A DNA stretch of 64,000 nt from Azospirillum brasilense. Its GTDB lineage: Bacteria; Pseudomonadota; Alphaproteobacteria; Azospirillales; Azospirillaceae. The notes beneath the pieces are model-generated. The model was given only the letters and a program-made list of their open reading frames with translations. It did not search any database and was not told the DNA's origin. The DNA lies in NCBI RefSeq assembly GCF_022023855.1, contig NZ_CP059451.1, positions 682,001 through 746,000 on the forward strand, given 5' to 3'. The translations under genes were made by a program, and so were the position numbers. Of the stretch, positions 59,685-64,000 are shown piece after piece. Within the stretch, counting starts at the first letter, position 1. The number at the start of each line of letters is the position of its first letter.

Positions 59685-61983
59685 TGGCCGCCCGATCGCG
59701 ATGGACGGTGGGAAGCGCGGCGGTCTGGCGCGCCGTGCGGATGCTCCGCGCCGTGGCATCGCGCCCCAGGCGAACGGCGTCCTCGATGAAGTCGTCGGCA
59801 CTCCGGGCGACGGCATCGGCCATGCCGAGGCGGTCCAGCAGGGCGGCGGCAAGCCGTCCGCGCATGAAGCGGCCACGCACGGTCACCACCGGAAGCCCGG
59901 CCTCCACCGCCTGCAGGGCCGTGTTGAATCCGGAAAAGCCGATGCTGTCGAGATAGACGTCCATCACCCGCAACGTGGCGAGATACGCGTCATGGTCGAG
60001 TTGATCGGCGAAGACGCAGTGTTCCCGGCTGTCGATGCCTTGCACGGCGAAGGCCCGTTCCAGCCGGTTCTCCATGCTGCGGCTGACGCTGTCCTGGCTG
60101 TGCCGGAAGAACAGGAACCGGCTGCCGGGCACGGCGGCGGCGATGGAGGGAAACACATGGTCGTGCTGGGGCAGGTATTTGAACAGGCTCTGGCTGCACA
60201 GGAACGCCGGAGCCCCGTCGGGCAGGCCGAACCGGCCGCGGGTGACCGACACGACGGGCCGCCGGGTGGGTTCCACGTGACAGCCCAGGTTGGGCAGCCG
60301 GACGAGGCGCTCGCTGTAGAAGGCGTCGCCGTCCGGCGGCTCCAGCAGGTCGCCCGACAGGTAATGGTCGAGCGTGGGAAGCCCCGTCGTGTCGGGATGT
60401 CCCCACGCCACGGCTTGCACCGGTGCGAGGCGTAGCGCCGCGAGCCGATAGGTCATGGGTTCCATGCCGACCTCGGGGAACAGCAGCGCGTCGGGCCGGT
60501 CGGCGAGGATGGTCTCCGCCCAGCGTTCCACGGCACCGAGTCCGCGCCGGAACACCGCGCAGCGCGATGCAGCCAGGGCGGTGCATGCGTCCTCTTCCCC
60601 GGTGACGTGGTATCCCAGGAGGGTGAAGCGCTCCGGATCGAGTTGGGTGAGCCAGCCGGCCAGGATCGCCCGCCACACCGAATGGTCGTGGAAATAGGAC
60701 GAGACGACCCCGACCCGCAGTCGCGTGCGGGCCGTCCGGGGGCGGCTGGATGCGTTGGACGCCTTCGGGATGGTCGGGATGCGGTTCCCGAGGCGTGCCG
60801 CCATCAGACCGGCCATGATGCCGCCATGGGTCTCCTGCAAAGCCCGGTTGTCCATGCCCTGGTAAGCCAGCAGGAAGGGCAAATGCGCGCCCGCGAGGTC
60901 GGAGGCGTTCCGCCGCGCCTCGGCTGGCGCGGTGGGGCCGATCAGCCCGTCGAGCGCGGCGAGGTGGCGTGCGTAGGCTTCCCGTCGGGACGCCAGTTCC
61001 GCCTCGTCGACGTAGACATGGCGAAGCTGCCCGATGCACAAGGCCAGCCGGCACCCGGCGTCATCCGGTGCGACCTCCACGCCCCGGGTCAGGAAGCCGG
61101 TGGCCGCAACGTCATCGCCTCGGCCAGCGTGGAGCACACCCAACGCGTACAGCAGTCCCGGATGGTTCGGCGCGGCGCGCAACCCATGATCCAACACCCG
61201 CGCTCTGTCGGGAGGGCGATGTCCGGACGACGCGCTGCCGAGCCCGAAATAGGCGTCGCCGTCGTCAGGCTGGCAGGCGATCGCCCGACGGAATGCCTCC
61301 GTCGCCGCTTCGGTGCGCCCGAGATCGGCGAGTGCCGCGCCGAGATTGACCAGCATCATCGCGGAGCCGGGCGCGAGCCGCGCGGCGCGGCGGAAGGCGA
61401 TGGACGCCTGCTCCACGGCACCGACGGCGCGCAGGAGGTTGCCAAGGTTGTTGCAGGCCGCGCCATGGGTGGGGTCGAGCGCGATGAGACGGCGATAGGC
61501 CGCCGCCGCTTCCGTCGCCTCTCCCCGCGCTCGCAGCATCCGCGCGAGGGAGAAGCACAGGCCGCCGTCCTCGGGCTTCAGGCGCAGGAATTGGCGGAGC
61601 ACCGACACGGCCTCATCGGTCGGGGGGCCCTGGACCAGGATCGGGGCCAGACCGGCGAGTGTATCCGGGTGGCCGGGGCGCAGCATCAGCGCCCGGCGGT
61701 GGAGCGCGGTCGCCTCGTCCACCCGGCCCAGCGCCATGGCCAGCTTGCCGAAGTTGGCGTGGAAGTCGGCGACGTCCGGAGCACTGGCGATGGCGTGGCG
61801 GATCCGCGCCATCGCCTCCAACGGGCGGCCCTCCTGCCCGTGGAGCACGCCCAACAGGTGCAGCGCGTGCGGCTGGTCCGGCTCGACGGCAAGGACACGA
61901 CCGTAAAGCTCCCTGGCCTCCGTCAGTCCGCCCTGGAGATGATACTCGACCGCAAGTTCCAGCGCTTCCTGTACCGTCGCCAT
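59653..61983 (-). CDS. TPR protein with GT41 (O-GlcNAc transferase-like) domain
   Basis: This 776-residue protein has an N-terminal half of about ten TPR repeats (ALHLLGVLHGQEGRPLEAMA, AACNNLGNLLRAVGAVEQAS, SAMMLVNLGAALADLGRTEA). The C-terminal half is a GT41 catalytic region (LRVGVVSSYFHDHSVWRAIL, LDHYLSGDLLEPPDGDAFYS, PAFLCSQSLFKYLPQHDHVF, SIGFSGFNTALQAVEAGLPV). Bacterial members glycosylate proteins or are linked to polysaccharide and flagellin. It stands alone within the sulfur genes on the opposite strand. Its stop TAG lies inside the end of the TauD gene. Confidence 0.9.
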   Translation of the reverse strand: MATVQEALELAVEYHLQGGLTEARELYGRVLAVEPDQPHALHLLGVLHGQEGRPLEAMARIRHAIASAPDVADFHANFGKLAMALGRVDEATALHRRALMLRPGHPDTLAGLAPILVQGPPTDEAVSVLRQFLRLKPEDGGLCFSLARMLRARGEATEAAAAYRRLIALDPTHGAACNNLGNLLRAVGAVEQASIAFRRAARLAPGSAMMLVNLGAALADLGRTEAATEAFRRAIACQPDDGDAYFGLGSASSGHRPPDRARVLDHGLRAAPNHPGLLYALGVLHAGRGDDVAATGFLTRGVEVAPDDAGCRLALCIGQLRHVYVDEAELASRREAYARHLAALDGLIGPTAPAEARRNASDLAGAHLPFLLAYQGMDNRALQETHGGIMAGLMAARLGNRIPTIPKASNASSRPRTARTRLRVGVVSSYFHDHSVWRAILAGWLTQLDPERFTLLGYHVTGEEDACTALAASRCAVFRRGLGAVERWAETILADRPDALLFPEVGMEPMTYRLAALRLAPVQAVAWGHPDTTGLPTLDHYLSGDLLEPPDGDAFYSERLVRLPNLGCHVEPTRRPVVSVTRGRFGLPDGAPAFLCSQSLFKYLPQHDHVFPSIAAAVPGSRFLFFRHSQDSVSRSMENRLERAFAVQGIDSREHCVFADQLDHDAYLATLRVMDVYLDSIGFSGFNTALQAVEAGLPVVTVRGRFMRGRLAAALLDRLGMADAVARSADDFIEDAVRLGRDATARSIRTARQTAALPTVHRDRAAITGLEHFLTG

Positions 61984-62583
61984 GGGGAACTCCCGCCCGC
62001 CTCGTCGTTGATCGGAGCCCCCTGTCCGCCACGCCGGCGATCAGGACAGGCAGAATCCGTTCGTGCCGCCTGATGAGGTGCGAAACAGGCTGGGCTGCGC
62101 TCTCCCGCTTGCGCGCACCGGACCAGGGTTTGGCCTCATCGACCCGCAGAACGGGCCGCGGTTGTGCTTGCATGGCATCGTCTTAAACCACGAGGTCACA
62201 ACGGCTGTCGAACGGATTCCGGCCGGTTGCGGTGGCTTTCGCCCCCGCTTGGTCAGGGGGCCGGCGGTTGAGGGCCATTGTCGGTCCGAAGGCGCAAGAT
62301 GCGCTGTCCACACCATTCTGCGAGCGTCCGGAGAGGACCGTGCATGGCCATCTGACGCGGCGATGGGTTGGAAAAGCCCAATAAAACAATTTTATAATGT
62401 CAAAATACATTTCTTACATAAAAAATTCTCAGGCTGTTGACTCATAGACTACTTGTTAAGTAGGTTTATGAGGTCGGCATTAGACACCTCCGGGCGCGGC
62501 AATTTGAATCGCAGCTTGCGCCGCGTCATCAACCGCTAAAGCGCCACGATCACGGTCGTGTGTCCTCAAGGGAGTGACCGGAC
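61984..62583. other. Intergenic stretch with an AT-rich promoter region
   Basis: These 600 bp lie between the divergent glycosyltransferase gene and the sulfur unit. The left part is GC-rich with no supportable gene. Positions 62370-62480 are markedly AT-rich (runs such as CATAAAAAATTC) and hold the nested palindrome described at 62441. This is the likely promoter zone for the rightward unit. Confidence 0.6.
62441..62472. promoter_or_regulatory. Nested palindrome in the promoter of the second sulfur unit
   Basis: The inner arms are CTACTT (62449-62454) and AAGTAG (62458-62463). The outer arms are CTCATA (62441-62446) and TATGAG (62467-62472), nearly in register. A TTGACT element overlaps the left edge (62437-62442). 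It looks like an operator placed on a promoter, about 110 bp before the small ORF at 62584. Confidence 0.5.
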
Positions 62584-62682
62584 ATGCCAATCGTAGCCGA
62601 TCCCCGCGCCAACCTCCGGCCTTCGGCCGTATCCCGTCCTGCGGGCATGGACGGTTGCCGGAACGGCTGTCGGCGCTGCTGA
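62584..62682 (+). CDS. Short Cys-rich leader ORF, candidate
   Basis: This is a 32-codon frame with a good ribosome site (AAGGGAG, 7-8 bases upstream). It ends DGCRNGCRRC-stop: three Cys codons in the last eight residues. It lies 184 bp before the second TauD gene in an otherwise empty leader. A cysteine-sensing leader peptide is a reasonable guess. A chance frame in GC-rich DNA is the alternative. Confidence 0.45.
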   Translation: MPIVADPRANLRPSAVSRPAGMDGCRNGCRRC

Positions 62683-62866
62683 TCGCCGCATCGCCTTCAC
62701 GAACAGTCCCGGATTGCCCAAGCGCCAGTGGCGGAAGGCCGTGCCTTGCCCGCTCGCTCGCCCACGGTCCGACCGGGACCACCGCCACGCGAATGCGGGG
62801 CAAGGAAAAACGGCCGGATCGCACAGACAGAAACGCGGCGGCCGGGCTATCGAAAGGGATGATACG

Positions 62867-63814
62867 ATGACCCAGTTCGCATCCGCCGATGCCATCGGCA
62901 CCTCCATCGCCCGTCTCGACATTCGTCCCGTCGCGGGGCGCATCGGGGCGGAAATCCACGGTGTCCGGCTGTCCGGCGACCTTTCGCCGGCGACCCTGCG
63001 GGCCATCCGGCAGGCGCTGGGCCGCTACAAGGTGCTGTTCTTCCGTGAACAGACCCATCTGGACGAGGCCGGGCAGGAGGCGTTCGGTCGCCAGTTCGGC
63101 AACCTCGTGCCGCACCCGACTGTGCCGTCCCTGCCGGGCACCGCCAACATCCTGGATGTGGACGGCAGCCGGGGCGAGCGCGCCAGCTCCTGGCACACCG
63201 ACGTGACCTTCGTTCCCGGCTATCCCGCCATTTCCATCCTGCGCAGCGTCACCGCGCCGGAGCGCGGCGGCGACACGCTGTGGGCCAACACGGCCGCCGC
63301 CTATGCCGAGCTGTCGCCGCCCCTGCGCGATCTTGCGGACCGGCTGTGGGCGCTGCACTCCAACGTCTACGACTATGTCGGCGACCGTCAGAGCGCGTCG
63401 GAACAGGGGCTGCACCGCTACCAGACCGTCTTCACCTCCACCCGCTACGAGACGGAGCACCCACTCGTCCATGTCCATGCGGAAACCGGCGAGCGCTCGC
63501 TGATCCTCGGCCATTTCGTGCAGCGGATCGTCGGGTTGCCGAGCACCGACTCCCGCCTGCTGCTGGAGCTGTTCCAGAACCATGTCGTCCGCCCGGAGAA
63601 TGTGGTGCGCTGGCGCTGGTCCGCGGGGGACGTCGCCGTGTGGGACAACCGGGCGACCCAGCACCGCGCCGTGGATGATTACGACGAGCAGCCGCGCATC
63701 GTCCGCCGCGTCACCGTCACCGGGGAACCGCCGGTCGCCGTGGACGGCCGGCGGAGCTTCCTGCGCTCGGTCACGCCGCCGCAGTCCGCCTCCTCGTCCA
63801 TCGCCGCCGAATAA
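62867..63814 (+). CDS. TauD/TfdA Fe(II)/2-oxoglutarate dioxygenase, copy 2
   Basis: This 315-residue enzyme has iron ligands His110 and Asp112 (SSWHTDVTFVP), distal His266 (VWDNRATQHRAVDDYD) and the 2-oxoglutarate Arg in RIVRRVTVTGE. The DIRPVAGRIGAEIHGVRLSG start and the RYETEHPLVHVHAETGERSL block resemble alkylsulfatase AtsK as well as TauD. It likely frees sulfite or sulfate from an organic sulfur compound. The next gene, cut by the window edge, looks like an exported binding protein. Confidence 0.93.
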   Translation: MTQFASADAIGTSIARLDIRPVAGRIGAEIHGVRLSGDLSPATLRAIRQALGRYKVLFFREQTHLDEAGQEAFGRQFGNLVPHPTVPSLPGTANILDVDGSRGERASSWHTDVTFVPGYPAISILRSVTAPERGGDTLWANTAAAYAELSPPLRDLADRLWALHSNVYDYVGDRQSASEQGLHRYQTVFTSTRYETEHPLVHVHAETGERSLILGHFVQRIVGLPSTDSRLLLELFQNHVVRPENVVRWRWSAGDVAVWDNRATQHRAVDDYDEQPRIVRRVTVTGEPPVAVDGRRSFLRSVTPPQSASSSIAAE

Positions 63815-63828
63815 CCGCTTCACCGGAA

Positions 63829-63851
63829 CCCTCTCTCCTCAGGGGAGAGGG
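63829..63851. repeat. Dispersed palindromic repeat, copy 3
   Basis: CCCTCTCTCC (63829-63838), loop TCA, GGGGAGAGGG (63842-63851), one mismatch. It is the same element as at 19346 and 20482, here between the TauD gene and the partial gene at the right edge. Confidence 0.7.
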
Positions 63852-63913
63852 GGCTTCGACGCGATGGCTTTCCTTCATCCCATTCTTTGCTGCATTCGAT
63901 ACGGAGCATCCCC

Positions 63914-64000
63914 ATGGCCCTGACGCATGAATTTTCCCGCCGCCGCCTTCTGGCAGGGGCCGCGGCCTTCGGCGGCGGCCTGCTGCTTCCGGGCAAGGCG
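63914..64000 (+). CDS. N-terminus of an exported protein, cut by the window end
   Basis: Only 29 codons are present: a twin-arginine-type signal peptide (FSRRRLLAGAAAFGGGLLLP). It follows the second TauD gene on the same strand, so a sulfonate or sulfate-ester binding protein is likely, but nothing of the mature protein is visible. The ribosome site is weak. Confidence 0.6.
   Translation, partial: MALTHEFSRRRLLAGAAAFGGGLLLPGKA

Noticed and set aside
62063..62440. A 125-codon frame in the leader of the second sulfur unit
   Set aside because: It runs through the AT-rich promoter zone, has no ribosome site and shows no third-position bias.

Overview
The window looks like an accessory or chromid-type stretch of a very GC-rich alphaproteobacterium. 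Azospirillum or a close relative in the Rhodospirillales is the best guess. That rests on strong G/C third-position bias, FNR/Nnr-type sites, NnrS proteins, O2-independent ubiquinone genes and a dense mix of transporters and regulators. No rRNA, tRNA, phage, transposase or CRISPR array was seen. Assignments come from reading the sequence and remembered family motifs; no search was run.

Region 1 (1-13.8 kb) deals with low oxygen and nitrogen oxides. It holds the end of one NnrS gene, a frameshifted cytochrome c, the ubiT-ubiU-ubiV set for anaerobic ubiquinone synthesis, a DUF2249 protein, an NnrR/Dnr-like Crp/Fnr regulator, a DUF1858 protein and two more NnrS genes. The NnrS genes are joined to an unusual uptake set: ABC ATPase, TonB-dependent receptor with an iron-box-like palindrome, ABC permease, binding protein and a hemerythrin-like protein. 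TTG-N8-CAA sites sit in front of ubiT, between the DUF2249 and regulator genes, and in front of the hemerythrin gene.

Region 2 (13.9-24.6 kb) has an RND efflux pair with an alpha/beta-hydrolase-like protein whose nucleophile position is Asp, a LysR regulator, then an MFS-thiolase-SDR operon divergent from a TetR regulator. Region 3 (24.8-39.6 kb) is catabolic. It holds a LysR regulator with two HTH domains, a DUF1932-type dehydrogenase, a PobR-like AraC regulator divergent from a complete class I P450 system (P450, 2Fe-2S ferredoxin, reductase), and an acid-degradation operon. The operon comprises a CMLE/fumarase-superfamily lyase, a CoA-transferase broken by one amber codon, a MaoC-like hydratase, a DctA transporter and a PrpF/GalD-type isomerase, with a divergent LysR regulator.

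Region 4 (39.8-48.8 kb) has a DMT exporter, a 1434-residue hybrid histidine kinase with three receiver domains, and a large PHP-type metallohydrolase divergent from a GntR/HutC regulator.

Region 5 (48.8-54.9 kb) is an eight-gene operon behind a Fur-like site. Its gene order matches the Pseudomonas fpvGHJK-fpvCDEF system for reductive iron release from pyoverdine: a PepSY membrane reductase, three small envelope proteins, a binding protein, an ATPase, a permease and a second binding protein. Region 6 (55-64 kb) concerns organic sulfur: a thiol dioxygenase, a four-domain rhodanese, a sulfonate-type binding protein and two TauD-type dioxygenases, interrupted by a GT41-type TPR glycosyltransferase. 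Short ORFs with clustered Cys codons lie in front of both sulfur units and may be cysteine-sensing leaders.
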